DNA of 64,000 nt, taken from NCBI GenBank assembly GCA_029776205.1, contig JAKOTQ010000015.1, positions 1 through 64,000 on the forward strand, written 5' to 3'. Made by a program: the position numbers and the translations under genes. Positions 7,693 through 18,167 of this stretch are shown piece by piece (within the stretch, counting starts at the first letter, position 1; every line of letters begins with the position of its first letter). The notes under the pieces were generated by a model. It was not told where the DNA came from, made no database searches, and was given only the letters and a program-made list of their open reading frames with translations. Source of the stretch: Bacillota bacterium (GTDB taxonomy: Bacteria > Bacillota > UBA4882 > UBA8346).

Positions 7693-9681
7693 TTACCCTA
7701 CTTTACCCGGCAATACTTCGGCGATCAGCTGTTTAGCATCTAATATTAAAGCCACTTCCCCGTTTCCAAGTAAGGTAGCACCTGACACTAACGGATTATC
7801 CGGTAATGCCTTATTAATCTGCTTAATCATAATCTCGGCCTGACCTACCAGCTCATCGACGACCAACCCCAGTTTATTGCGGCCTCTGTTAAGAATCACC
7901 AACGACAATGGCCCGGAAACCTGGGAACAATCGTCCTCCATGCCAAAAAGCCTGTTAAGATAGAACAAAGGGACAAACTCTTGACGTAACGAAAAAACAT
8001 CATTGCCGCCTACATTTTGAATATCTTCGGTTCTAATGGCGTAACTTTCCAAAACATTTACCGAGGGAATCGCCATGGTCTGGCCGCAACTTTTCACTAA
8101 AAACGCCTGAATAATCGCTAAGGTCAACGGTACTTTCAAACGGAAAGTGGTTCCCTTCCCCAGTTCACTGTCGACCTCGATCTCCCCTTTTAAACTTCTG
8201 ATACTGGTCTCCACCACATCCAGACCTACACCGCGGCCGGAGATATCGCTCACTTTCTCAGCTGTAGAAAATCCAGGAGCAAAAATCAGCCGGATGATTT
8301 CCTCTTTGGATAATTGGGCCGAAGGGTCAATCAGTTTATTTTTCACGGCCTTCTGCCGGACCTTATCTAAATCAATACCATTACCGTCATCACTGATGCT
8401 AATGACGATATAATCGCCTTCTTGGGAAGCTCCCAAGCGAATTTTACCGGTAGACGGTTTACCGGAAACCTGTCGTTTTTCGGGAGATTCGATTCCATGA
8501 TCCATCGCATTCCGGATCAAATGGGTCAGCGGATCCACCAATTTTTCCGAAATTTGCTTATCGATCTCGGTATCCTCACCGAAAAATTCAATTTCTACCG
8601 GTTTGTTCAACCGTTTTGATATATCCCGAATGATCCGGGGAAACCGGGCAAAAATTTGATTCAGCGGAACCATCCGCAATTCCATTAACGCCAACTGAAA
8701 ATCGCTGGTAATTTGCTCGAACTGCTGAACCAATTTGGTGAGCTGATTCCAAACCGCCTTCGACTGTTCCTGACGTTCGATCAGATCATTAAACCCGGCC
8801 TTGACGGTCAACAACTCGCCAATATAATTAATGAGCCTGTCAATTTTGACCGAATCCACCCGAATGGTTTGATCAGCAGCAGCGGGCGCCCGTTCACCTG
8901 ACGGCGGAACCGGTTTGGCTGGTTTCGGACGATACTCCCAGGACTCAATCTGAACTTTTTCCAGATCAAACACCGGATAACCGCTGATCTTTCCAAGAGT
9001 CTGTTCATCAAGGCCCGTTTCGCTTTGGAGAATCAGCACAACTCCATCAGCTTGTTCCAAGGCCGGATCGTCCATGGCCGGAATTACCGCAAATGTTGAA
9101 CACCATTGTTCAGCATGCTTCTTCCAGGTAAATACGGATACAGTTTTCATCACCGCATCCTGTCTGAATTTAAGATCCACCCGGTAAAGCTTTTTGCCTG
9201 CCGACTGCCAGGATTCCAGGGTTTTAGCTTGTTCCTCGTTAAATTCCAACGCCTGTTTGAGCTGGGCATTTGCCAATCCGGCTTTTCCCTGCGATTCGAA
9301 ACCCAGCAATTCCAGCCATTGTTGGCTGTTCCAAGGGTTTTGCCAGGACTCAGCCTCAATATAGCTCAATAAATCATCGGAAAGACGAAGCAATACGTCG
9401 ATCATCTCCGAAGACAAGCCCGCTTTTCCCTGGCGGATTTCATCAAAGTGATTCTCAACCCGGTGCATGACCTCTTTAACATTGCTCAGGCCCATCATCC
9501 CGGAAGAACCTTTGATGTTATGAGCGATCCGAAACAATTCGTGAACCTCGGTTTCGATCCGATTCGGTTCATTGTCCACATCAACCAGGATTTGCGTAAA
9601 CTTCTCCAACTGTTCCCTGGTTTCAGCAACGAACAATCGGCTTAAGGTTTGGTCAATATTATTTCCACTCACGACGAACAC
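7693..9681 (-). CDS. cheA: Chemotaxis histidine kinase CheA
   Basis: CheA autophosphorylates in response to receptor state and passes phosphate to CheY and CheB. Order: Hpt domain with phospho-His54 in IAHNIKGSSG (residues 8-110), a P2-like domain (about 165-240), a Pro-rich linker, dimerisation domain starting at VDRLINYIGELL, HATPase with DHGIESPEKR and GRGVGLDVV, and a C-terminal CheW-like domain. Length of 662 residues is normal. The GTG start at 9681 has GAGGG upstream; a GTG at 9672 preceded by AGGTG is also possible. It is downstream of an MCP and upstream of cheW in a single operon. Confidence 0.93.
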   Translation of the reverse strand: MFVVSGNNIDQTLSRLFVAETREQLEKFTQILVDVDNEPNRIETEVHELFRIAHNIKGSSGMMGLSNVKEVMHRVENHFDEIRQGKAGLSSEMIDVLLRLSDDLLSYIEAESWQNPWNSQQWLELLGFESQGKAGLANAQLKQALEFNEEQAKTLESWQSAGKKLYRVDLKFRQDAVMKTVSVFTWKKHAEQWCSTFAVIPAMDDPALEQADGVVLILQSETGLDEQTLGKISGYPVFDLEKVQIESWEYRPKPAKPVPPSGERAPAAADQTIRVDSVKIDRLINYIGELLTVKAGFNDLIERQEQSKAVWNQLTKLVQQFEQITSDFQLALMELRMVPLNQIFARFPRIIRDISKRLNKPVEIEFFGEDTEIDKQISEKLVDPLTHLIRNAMDHGIESPEKRQVSGKPSTGKIRLGASQEGDYIVISISDDGNGIDLDKVRQKAVKNKLIDPSAQLSKEEIIRLIFAPGFSTAEKVSDISGRGVGLDVVETSIRSLKGEIEVDSELGKGTTFRLKVPLTLAIIQAFLVKSCGQTMAIPSVNVLESYAIRTEDIQNVGGNDVFSLRQEFVPLFYLNRLFGMEDDCSQVSGPLSLVILNRGRNKLGLVVDELVGQAEIMIKQINKALPDNPLVSGATLLGNGEVALILDAKQLIAEVLPGKVG

Positions 9682-9739
9682 CTGTCCCTCACGCCTTAAT
9701 TTCAGGCCTTATCGGTAAACGGCTAGTACACTATGGAAC

Positions 9740-11782
9740 CTATAAATTATCCCAGTTATCTCCGACAAAATCTTCATCTCGCTGTTTCTCTTCTGAGGAA
9801 GCAGGAGTCTCAGCCGGACTGACGACTGCATCGGATTTCCCGTCAGTATGATGCAGCTTAAACTGGTTCACCATCTGATTCAAATTCACCGACTCTTGAT
9901 TCAAGGTTTGACTGGACGCAGATACTTCTTCGCTCATAGCGGCGTTTTGCTGGGTCACTTGATTCAGTTGTTCTATCGACGCTTGGATCTGATGGCTGGC
10001 TGTCATCTGTTCCCGCATAGCTGAAGCCACTTCAGCGATAACATCTACGGTCTGCCGGGTGTTTTCTACGATTTGGCCCAACATCTCCGAGGAGTGTTGT
10101 ACCATGAAATTGCCCCGTTCAACCCGTTCAACGCTTTCTTTAATCAACATTTCAATTTCTTTGGCAGCTGCAGCACTGCGGCCGGCCAGATTGCGCACTT
10201 CAGCGGCAACTACCGCAAAGCCCCGCCCCTGTTCACCGGCACGGGCTGCTTCAATCGCAGCATTTAAAGCAAGCAAATTGGTTTGGAAAGCGATATCATT
10301 CACAACTTTAATAATCTCAGCAATCTGTTTGCTGCTGGTGTAGATTCGATCCATAGCTTCTTTCGTTTCCACAATGGACTTCTCGCCTTCTTCAACTGCG
10401 CTCAAAGTCAGCCTGGAGATATGATCAGCTTGTTCGGCACTGGAAGAAGTTTGAGTGACTGAAGCCGTAACTTCCTGGATAGTCGCCGCGATCTCCTCCA
10501 GTGTCGAAGCTTGCTCCTGAGTCCGCTGGGACAAGTCCTGATAACCCATGGAAAGTTGTTGAGTGGCATCTTGCAAGAAACGGGCGCTCCGTTGAATCCC
10601 GTTAACCATCCCGGCCAGCGTCGTGACCATCTTGTTGAGTTCTGCAGCCATCTCGCCAATCTCGTCGTTTCGATCCTGTTTAATCTGTACGGTCAAATCA
10701 CCACCAGCTACCGCCTTTAATCTTGCAGCAACTTTCTGAATGGGCCGGGTAATGCTCCGTGCCAGGACCCATCCCATAAACGGAACAACAATACAAACGA
10801 TAATTAATAGGCCTAAGATGATATTCCGAAGGATATTCACTGAAGCATAAGCTTCCTTTGCTCCGATTTCGACAACCAAACCCAGATAATCCGTTCCCAG
10901 CCCAATCAGAGATCCATTGGCAACTACCCTCTCCTTGCGGTAAGGATCATAATAGTTGGCCCATTTTGCTTCCCGATCCATATTGTTGATAGCTTGAGCT
11001 ACCTGTTCAGCAATAGGCGTCTCCAGTTTGGTCTTATATACTTCCCGTTCGGCCGGATTCATCGGCTCCGTTAATAGCAACTGATTTGCATTGATAAAAT
11101 AGGCATCCGCTGTCTCACCGATAAGTTCTAAACCTTCTCCCAGCATTTCACTGATATCCGAAAGACTCAGAAAACACCCAAGGACACCATCGATTTTCAT
11201 TCCGTCCGCATTTCGAATGATAGTGCCAATAAGCACCACCAAATCTCCGTTTTCCGATTGTCGAATATTAGAAAAGCCAGTTTTCCCGGATAACGCTATC
11301 AAGTAATCTTCTTCAGGCATTTGCTGCCCGGTGTATGACTCCTCCGTACTGAAGATAATTTCCCGGTCCGCGTTCGCCAAAAACATAAAAGCAAATTTAT
11401 TTTTCGCCTGTACCACCCGTAAAAACGGATCCAGAGTCCCTAACTTATATGACTCCCACCGGTTGCTGTCTTTTTGAACGGCAAAGGCTTTGCGGATCTG
11501 TTCAGCATTTGCCAGGTTTTGCACATTCAACTGTTTATTTTGGAACCAGTCGACCACGATCCGCCGTTTCTACTCGCTATAAAGTTTCATTGTACCTTCA
11601 ACTTCATTACGGAGCAAATTGCTGGCATAAAAATAGGCCATGATACCTGTTACAAACATTGGTACTAACCCAACTAACAGCATGGTCAAGGTCAATTTAG
11701 GCTGGAGCTTTAGATTTTTAAGCTGGATTCCTCTGAACTTCTTAACCAACTGTGCGAAATTTACCTTCGGAAATTTCAACAT
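9740..11782 (-). pseudogene. Methyl-accepting chemotaxis protein interrupted by one in-frame TAG
   Basis: The reading frame is continuous except for one TAG at 11570-11572, with no frameshift. Before it come about 70 codons with an N-terminal membrane helix (LTMLLVGLVPMFVTGIMAYF). After it come the rest of a periplasmic dCACHE-like sensor, a second membrane helix (near [16 protein letters not shown]), HAMP and the signalling domain with the hairpin tip [20 protein letters not shown]. Total length would be about 680 residues, normal for an MCP. A single CAG to TAG change would explain it. It could be a recent pseudogene, a sequencing error or read-through. The downstream part could restart at GTG 11557 but would lack the first membrane helix. 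It heads the che operon. Confidence 0.85.
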
Positions 11783-11949
11783 CAAACCCACACTCCTGTA
11801 TATTTTTCCTCAAGCAGAATCAAACGTTTTGAGTAATCCCACTCATGCCGAGAACACCCAAAACGCAACATAACTCCTTTAATACATCGGCAAATCTAAC
11901 CTTTAACTTAAGTTTCTTTTATCGAAAATGCAGTTTTATAATAAAGAAA

Positions 11950-12135
11950 ACAGGAGAAAAGAATCAGGATAGGAGCCGGAATACCAGATACTGGCTTGAG
12001 GTCATGAATTGGAAGAAACAGAGGAGACAGGAGTTAGAAGTTAGGATGTAGGCGATAATTAGCAATCTACAGTGCATGGACATGGGTACTGGAATGGGTT
12101 AACAACCATCGGAACTAGATATTAGGAAATGGGAA
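11950..12135. repeat. Degenerate heptanucleotide repeat array 2
   Basis: A 7-base register is visible, for example AGGAGAC, AGGAGTT, AGAAGTT, AGGATGT, AGGCGAT, AATTAGC, AATCTAC. It shares ATACTGGCTT and the flanking GGAGTxA style with the array at 3559. The whole 11792-12363 gap carries no supportable gene; a 68-codon frame across it has repeat-derived composition only. Confidence 0.6.
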
Positions 12136-12363
12136 TTAGCTTTGGGCTTCATTCAAGTTATACCAGCCGCACAACAGGGTACGACACCCCGGGTATAGGG
12201 CCGCGGTCCCGGATCATTGGTTTTAGTTATAGGCCAGAAGACGGATCTGTTCGACAAATCTATTATCTATCGCCTAAAACCAAATACCTATTCTAAAACC
12301 GATAATTTAGATCCATTTGTCTAGAGTCCAGGACTTAAGACCCATAACCCGGTTCCCGATATT

Positions 12364-13593
12364 CTAATTTTCCCTGTCCAGCGTATCAGATTCTACTTGA
12401 AGATTATCGGCAGGGAGAGGTTCGACAGCCAAATTGTGATCACGGCGAAGAGCATCGATCATTTGCAACGGCCGTTCCAACGTATGGCGGCGGGTCGAAA
12501 CCAGAGCGGCATATTCTTTCTGAGCATCGGCCAGTTTCTTCCCCATCCGATCCATCACACTACAAAACGCGTCCCATTGCTTATAAAAACTTCCCATCAA
12601 CGAAAGAATCCGGGATGTTGCCTGTTCCAGATGGAAATTATCCACTGCTTGGCGGATAACAGATAAAAATGCATATAACGTTAACGGTGAGCAAAGTACT
12701 ACCCGATTCTGAAGGGCCACATCCATCAATGTCCCGTCGGACTCATGGATAAAATGATATATTTGCTCATTCGGTATAAAAACCAATACATAGTCCAGGG
12801 TATTATCTTCCGGATTGATATAATCCCGTGTGGTCACCTCCTTTATCCGGGTCCTGACATCTTTCAAAAACTGTTGTTTATAGTTTTCCTTCATTTCCGG
12901 ATGATCTGCTTGAAGATATTGCAAATAGTTATCCAAGGGAAATTTCACATCCATATGAACTTTTCTGGACTTTGGCAGATAGAAAGTGTAGTCCGGACGG
13001 TTGCCGCTGCTCAGCCCTTCCTGTTTGGCATAATTGACACCTTCAACAAAACCGACCATTCGCAGCACATCTTCGGCCATACGTTCTCCCCATTGTCCCC
13101 GAATCCGGGTATTGGTCAAAACCGCCCGTAAATGTTCGGCAGTATCCCGTAACTTGGCTGTCTGTTCTGCGGTCATTTGTAACTGTTGGCTCAGTTCGCC
13201 GAATTTCATCTGCCGGTCTCTCTCATACTGAGTAATCACCTCATTAACCTTGGCTATTTCTTTACCGATTTGGGCCAGAGTCTGATCGATCAATTGCTTT
13301 TTAGACTCTAGCGTTTGTTCATTGAGTACCGTTTGATTTTTTAAGGTTTCTCCGGCAATATTCATAAAATGTTGCAAATTATTATGCAACGCTTCATAGG
13401 ATATAGCCGTAAAGGACTCTTTCATTCTCCCCAAGGCCTGTTCAAACTCTTTACCCCGCTCCATTTGAGCCTTATCCAATAAATCCGCAGTTACCCGCCG
13501 CATCCGGCCGAGCAGGCCGGCAGCAATAAGTCCGGTTATAGCAGCTCCAACTAAAACACCCGTTCCAAAATTAAGCAACAACGATTGATTCAT
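12364..13593 (-). CDS. rmuC: DNA recombination protein RmuC
   Basis: RmuC family proteins carry a restriction-endonuclease-like core and in E. coli limit recombination at inverted repeats. Here residues 7-28 form an N-terminal membrane anchor, residues 30-165 a long coiled coil, and the core follows with RGQWGERMAEDVL, NRPDYTFYLP and the HMDVKFPLDNY segment that carries the nuclease Asp and Lys. Length of 409 residues is typical. It is a single gene between a repeat array and a divergent penicillin-binding protein gene. Confidence 0.9.
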   Translation of the reverse strand: MNQSLLLNFGTGVLVGAAITGLIAAGLLGRMRRVTADLLDKAQMERGKEFEQALGRMKESFTAISYEALHNNLQHFMNIAGETLKNQTVLNEQTLESKKQLIDQTLAQIGKEIAKVNEVITQYERDRQMKFGELSQQLQMTAEQTAKLRDTAEHLRAVLTNTRIRGQWGERMAEDVLRMVGFVEGVNYAKQEGLSSGNRPDYTFYLPKSRKVHMDVKFPLDNYLQYLQADHPEMKENYKQQFLKDVRTRIKEVTTRDYINPEDNTLDYVLVFIPNEQIYHFIHESDGTLMDVALQNRVVLCSPLTLYAFLSVIRQAVDNFHLEQATSRILSLMGSFYKQWDAFCSVMDRMGKKLADAQKEYAALVSTRRHTLERPLQMIDALRRDHNLAVEPLPADNLQVESDTLDREN

Positions 13594-13751
13594 CGACTAC
13601 CCTTCCTTCCCCGCACCCATCATCTATGTCTTATTACGAATCATTTCCACAACAACCGGCCATACCCTGCAATTTTCATAAAAAGAAGCGGTTGGGACAT
13701 ATTATTTAGAGTACCCCTCCAAAACGTTCCATTTGGAAAGGACTTTTTAAG

Positions 13752-15884
13752 ATGAACTGGTTTCGACATATATGTCAAAGTCTTAGAAATTATCATTGGA
13801 GCTGGACAAATATAGCCTTTTTTCTGACATTGGCAGGTATGGGAGCCTGTCTGGTTGTTTTGTATATCCCGATGCCCCAGCCCCAAATGCCCTTGGCTTC
13901 CGAAGTGTATGACATCCATCACAATTTAGTCACTACGTTTTATCATCAGAACCGTCGCCATGTTCCGCTGAAAGCCGTTCCAGACTTTTTACAAAAAGCT
14001 TTTTTAGCAGTAGAAGACCACCGTTTCTTTGAACATCATGGCATCAATCCAGGCCGAATCCTGAAAGCCGCTTGGTATGATATTACCCATCGCAGCCTGG
14101 CCCAGGGTGCCAGTACCATCACCCAGCAATTAGTAAAAAATGCCTATCTGACGCACGAACGTTCCTTTATCCGTAAAATCAAAGAGCTCTTTTTAACGAT
14201 CAAACTGGAACTACACCTCAGCAAAGCCGAAATTTTCGAATTGTATCTCAATCAGATTTACTTCGGCCACGGCGCCTATGGTGTGCGGGTGGCTGCTGAA
14301 ACATACTTTGGAAAAGATTTAGGCGAACTCAACCAGGCAGAAATGGCCTTACTCGCCGGTTTACCTAAAGGGCCGGCATATTACTCACCCTATACTCATC
14401 CTGAAGCTGCCCGAAAACGGTTACGTCAAACATTACAACGTATGCTGGCCTGCAAATACATTACGGAAGCCGAATATCAGCGTTATAGCCGGCAGCCATT
14501 AACCCTTCCCGGGCTTAAAACCCGAAGCCGGCAGGCTCCTTATTTCTTAGATTTACTCCAGGATGAATTGACAGCTATCTTCCCAAAAGATCCCGGGATC
14601 GTTTATACTGGCGGTTTGGTCATTGAATCCACTCTGGACCTGAATCTGATGAAAGCAGCAACTACAGCACTTAACCGAGGCCTGCCAAAGTTGCTCGTCG
14701 ATAAAAACGGCCTCGTTCAACCGCAAGGAGCCCTCATCGCTATGGACCCCAAAACCGGCGAAATCCGGGCTCTGATTGGGGGAACCGACTATGGGCGTTC
14801 CCAGTTTAACCGGGCCATTCAGGCCAAACGTCAACCGGGCTCGGCCTTTAAACCCATTCTGTATGCAGCCGCCCTGAGCAAGGGATACACGCTGGCCAGC
14901 TTAATTGATCGCTCGCCCAAAATATATCAGCTGGACGCGGGTACCTACCAACCCACCGATGGAGCCAATCTGAACGCCACTGGACTGCTCTCCCTCCGGG
15001 ATGCACTGGCTTCATCCAGCAATGTGGTAGCTGTTAAACTTTTGGATACCATCGGTATCGATTCGGTATTATCCTATGCAGCCCGGATGGGGATTATCTC
15101 CAAGCTGCCCGCTACCCTCTCTTTAGCTTTAGGTTCCGGCGAAGTGACTCCTTTGGAGTTATCAACTGCTTATATCCCGCTGGCCAACAACGGCATCAGC
15201 ATCAAGCCCACCACCATCCGGCGGATCCTGGACCGAAACGGCAATGTTCTCTACAAGCGTCAAATTCAGCCTCAAAAAGTTCTCAATCCCGGAGTGGCTT
15301 ACCTGGTGACCCAAGCTTTAACCGGCGTCTTCCAAGCAGGCGGAACAGCGGCTAATATCGGCCATCGCGTCCAATTCCCGGCCGCCGGAAAGACTGGAAC
15401 CACCGAAGCTAACCGGGACGCCTGGTTTGTTGGCTATACACCCGAGCTCCTGACTTCGGTTTTTGTAGGATGCGATCACAATGAACGATCCCTTCCGGGA
15501 GCCGGCAACAGAATCGCAGCCCCAATTTGGGCAGACTTTATGAATCAAGTGGTTTCTCCGGAAACAGCTCCTGATTTCCCCATGCCCAAAGAAGTTGTAA
15601 AAGCAATGATTTGCAAAGAAAGTGGCGAAAAAGCCACACCCTTTTGTCCGGGGCGCTCCGAATATTTCCTTGCCGGGACTGAACCTGCCCAATATTGCAC
15701 CCTCCATCGGTTTGTCCAACGAAAGATTTGTGCCCGTTCCGGTCTGTTGCCGGGTCCGTATTGCACAGAACTGGAAGAGAAAGAATTTCTCCTGGGCGAG
15801 CAGCCGGCCTCTATCTGTGATCAATGCCGCCCACAATTCAAAATTTTCGACTGGATGCAGCGCATTTTCAAATGGAAACCCTAA
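13752..15884 (+). CDS. Class A penicillin-binding protein (transglycosylase/transpeptidase)
   Basis: It polymerises and cross-links peptidoglycan outside the cytoplasmic membrane. One membrane helix lies at residues 20-40. The GT51 glycosyltransferase domain has catalytic Glu88 in EDHRFFEHHG, then GASTITQQL. The transpeptidase domain has the active-site Ser364 in the SxxK motif GSAFK, the SSN motif and KTGTTE. The C-terminus carries two tandem Cys repeats of about 35 residues (CKESG...C...FLAG..PAQYC and CARSG...C...FLLG..PASIC). GAAAGGA lies 9 bases before the ATG. Length of 710 residues suits a PBP1a/2c-like enzyme. Confidence 0.93.
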   Translation: MNWFRHICQSLRNYHWSWTNIAFFLTLAGMGACLVVLYIPMPQPQMPLASEVYDIHHNLVTTFYHQNRRHVPLKAVPDFLQKAFLAVEDHRFFEHHGINPGRILKAAWYDITHRSLAQGASTITQQLVKNAYLTHERSFIRKIKELFLTIKLELHLSKAEIFELYLNQIYFGHGAYGVRVAAETYFGKDLGELNQAEMALLAGLPKGPAYYSPYTHPEAARKRLRQTLQRMLACKYITEAEYQRYSRQPLTLPGLKTRSRQAPYFLDLLQDELTAIFPKDPGIVYTGGLVIESTLDLNLMKAATTALNRGLPKLLVDKNGLVQPQGALIAMDPKTGEIRALIGGTDYGRSQFNRAIQAKRQPGSAFKPILYAAALSKGYTLASLIDRSPKIYQLDAGTYQPTDGANLNATGLLSLRDALASSSNVVAVKLLDTIGIDSVLSYAARMGIISKLPATLSLALGSGEVTPLELSTAYIPLANNGISIKPTTIRRILDRNGNVLYKRQIQPQKVLNPGVAYLVTQALTGVFQAGGTAANIGHRVQFPAAGKTGTTEANRDAWFVGYTPELLTSVFVGCDHNERSLPGAGNRIAAPIWADFMNQVVSPETAPDFPMPKEVVKAMICKESGEKATPFCPGRSEYFLAGTEPAQYCTLHRFVQRKICARSGLLPGPYCTELEEKEFLLGEQPASICDQCRPQFKIFDWMQRIFKWKP

Positions 15885-15895
15885 TATCAAATCTT

Positions 15896-15923
15896 TTGAT
15901 TTTCCCTGGATTTGAAGTATAAT
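15896..15923 (+). promoter_or_regulatory. Promoter of the GH1 glycosidase gene
   Basis: TTGATT and TATAAT are spaced by 16 bases, 66 bases before the start codon. Confidence 0.65.
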
Positions 15924-15988
15924 TATAGTAAATCATTGCCAATTTCGCACGCCTCTGAAAATTACGATTTAAGATTGGGGTGTCATCG

Positions 15989-17320
15989 ATGAAATCATTA
16001 TTTCCACCTGACTTTCTATGGGGAACCGCCACTGCTTCATACCAGATTGAAGGGGCTGTCCACGAAGACGGCCGCGGCCTTTCCATTTGGGATACTTTCA
16101 GCCATACACCGGGTAAAATCGCCAACGGCGATACGGGAGATGTAGCATGCGACCATTATCACCGGTTTGAAACTGATATTCACATTATGAAAGAAATAGG
16201 TCTTAACGCCTACCGGGCCTCCATCACCTGGTCCCGCATTCTGCCCGACGGCAAGGGACAGCTTAACCGGAAAGGGATCGACTTCTACAATCGGCTCACC
16301 GATACCCTGTTAGACGCGGGGATTCAACCAATGTATACCTTATTTCATTGGGATCTTCCCGAAGGCCTCCAGAAATTAGGCGGTTGGGCCAACCGGGACC
16401 TGACCGAATATTTCCGGGACTATTGCGCCATCATCTTTCAGCACCTCGGCGATCGGGTCCACTATTGGATTACCTTAAATGAGCCTTCCGTCCATACCTA
16501 TCTCGGCCATTTATATGGCACCCATGCCCCTGGCCTGACCGACTGGAAAACGGCCACCCAAACCGCGCATCATTTATTAGTGGCCCACGGTTTAGCGGTA
16601 CAAGCGTTCCGGGAAGGAGGTTTCCCCGGTTCCATCGGTATTACCTTAAATATCAACCATTTTGAGGCAGCTGGAGATACAGCTGAACATCGCCAAGCGG
16701 CTCAAAGAATGGACGGTCTATGGAACCGCTGGTATCTGGATCCCCTTTTCAAACAAAGCTATCCTGCTGATATATGGGAATTATACGAAAACCACCGCTT
16801 CACTCCATCCATGAAAGCAGGCGATCTGGCCCTCATTAGCCAACCTTTGGATTTTCTAGGTATCAATTATTATTATCGGGAGATTATCCATGCAGATCCG
16901 ACGATTCCGGTTCTACAGGCATCCGCCAGCAGTCCTCCTCCCCCCATAACCGCTATGGGATGGGAGATATTCCCTGATGGCTTGTACCATGTCCTCACTC
17001 GAATCAAGCGGGAATATACCAGTATCCCGATTTATATTACGGAAAACGGTGCAGCTTTCCCCGATGTGCTTCAGAATGGAACCGTTCAGGATACTCCCCG
17101 TATTGACTATCTCAAAAAGCATTTCCAAGCTGCTGCCGAAGCATTAGCCGCCGGAGTCGATCTGCGCGGATATTTCATCTGGTCGCTCCTAGATAATTTT
17201 GAATGGGCATGCGGTTATGAGAAACGGTTTGGCATTATTTATATCGACTATGCCACTCAACAGCGTTATTGGAAGCAAAGTGCCTATTGGTTAAAAGATT
17301 TTTTAGCCGTTCTCCGTTAA
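15989..17320 (+). CDS. Family GH1 beta-glucosidase
   Basis: A retaining glycoside hydrolase that releases terminal beta-linked glucose (or a related sugar). The GH1 signature near the N-terminus is FLWGTATASYQIEG. The acid/base is Glu165 in TLNEPS, and the nucleophile Glu is in ITENGAAF near residue 350; SLLDNFEW near the end is the aglycone/sugar-binding stretch. There is no signal peptide, so it acts in the cytoplasm. The ATG at 15989 has a TTGGGG site; an upstream GTG at 15980 is less likely. It stands alone, with no adjacent PTS or ABC sugar transporter. 6-phospho specificity cannot be judged, but the usual 6-phospho-binding C-terminal motif is not evident. Confidence 0.93.
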   Translation: MKSLFPPDFLWGTATASYQIEGAVHEDGRGLSIWDTFSHTPGKIANGDTGDVACDHYHRFETDIHIMKEIGLNAYRASITWSRILPDGKGQLNRKGIDFYNRLTDTLLDAGIQPMYTLFHWDLPEGLQKLGGWANRDLTEYFRDYCAIIFQHLGDRVHYWITLNEPSVHTYLGHLYGTHAPGLTDWKTATQTAHHLLVAHGLAVQAFREGGFPGSIGITLNINHFEAAGDTAEHRQAAQRMDGLWNRWYLDPLFKQSYPADIWELYENHRFTPSMKAGDLALISQPLDFLGINYYYREIIHADPTIPVLQASASSPPPPITAMGWEIFPDGLYHVLTRIKREYTSIPIYITENGAAFPDVLQNGTVQDTPRIDYLKKHFQAAAEALAAGVDLRGYFIWSLLDNFEWACGYEKRFGIIYIDYATQQRYWKQSAYWLKDFLAVLR

Positions 17321-17430
17321 CCGGCTATTCATTGCATCCGGCTCTTTCTTTCTTGCCTATTCCCTGGTCCCAAAGAGGGAGCTGTGGAATATGCTATGTA
17401 TTATCTATCCCTCTCTCGAGGAGGAGCCCG

Positions 17431-17865
17431 ATGCAATATCCACCCCAAATATCCATCGACAGTCTTATTATGCATTTAATCGACACGCTCATCCATTGGA
17501 TAGAGATCATTCCTTCCTGGATTGGAAACGGGGTTCCTTATGGTCATCTCTTTGCGGAAGATCTTCGCCAACTCCATGCCATTCACTCGCAACTCCGGAT
17601 GCATTTATGCACCCGTCCACTCCATCCTTGGGCCAACGAAGCCTGGAAAACCAACCTCATCCTCCTATTAGCCCAATCCATCCGCCAATCCAGACATTGT
17701 TTGCAAAAATTAATTTCCTTCAGTCCCAGTCTACCTTCGATATACCTCTATTCCCTGACTGGAATGGGCCATGACCTCTCGCTTTATTTGTCATATGCTG
17801 TCGAACTGGTAAAAACTTTCCCTCCCTATTCAACAGGAATCCCCGCATCCAAAGCAAACCTTTAA
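17431..17865 (+). CDS. Hypothetical protein
   Basis: A 144-residue protein that I do not recognise. The ATG at 17431 has a very strong GAGGAGGAG ribosome site, which is the main reason to call it. The sequence is rich in Leu, Ile, His and Ser and is probably helical, with amphipathic segments near residues 10-30 and 65-90, and no signal peptide. It lies 110 bases downstream of the glycosidase and may be co-transcribed with it. Stop follows at 17865. Confidence 0.55.
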   Translation: MQYPPQISIDSLIMHLIDTLIHWIEIIPSWIGNGVPYGHLFAEDLRQLHAIHSQLRMHLCTRPLHPWANEAWKTNLILLLAQSIRQSRHCLQKLISFSPSLPSIYLYSLTGMGHDLSLYLSYAVELVKTFPPYSTGIPASKANL

Positions 17866-18167
17866 ACGAACACCCCCCTCCTGTTCTACATTTAAAATCC
17901 TGCCTTTTCTTTTTTATCCTGCCACTATTTTCCGCAAGGAATTTCCCAATTCAAAAAGAATTTGCTAAAAACAGAAGGAGACTGACAGGTTTTACAGCAA
18001 TTATGAATAAACCCGGTTTCTGGTATTTTGGATTAACATTCTAGTCTTTAATCATTGCAGCCTTCATTGAAGCAAAATTCGCAGCAACCTTTTGCCCCTT
18101 CAGAATACCGCCTGACAGCGGTTAAAATTTAGATTTCCAACATCACGGACAAAAAGGAGCTGAGAAT
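17866..18167. other. Intergenic region without a gene
   Basis: I see no coding region. A small inverted repeat, ACCGC/GCGGT, lies near 18107-18122, followed by the LysM gene's AAGGAG at 18154-18159. No clear sigma-A promoter is present, which fits a gene read by a sporulation sigma factor, but that is only a guess. Confidence 0.4.

Noticed and set aside
17391-17774. 127-codon plus-strand frame
   Set aside because: It overlaps the 17431 gene in another frame, has no ribosome site and shows a composition of Pro, Ser and His typical of shadows.
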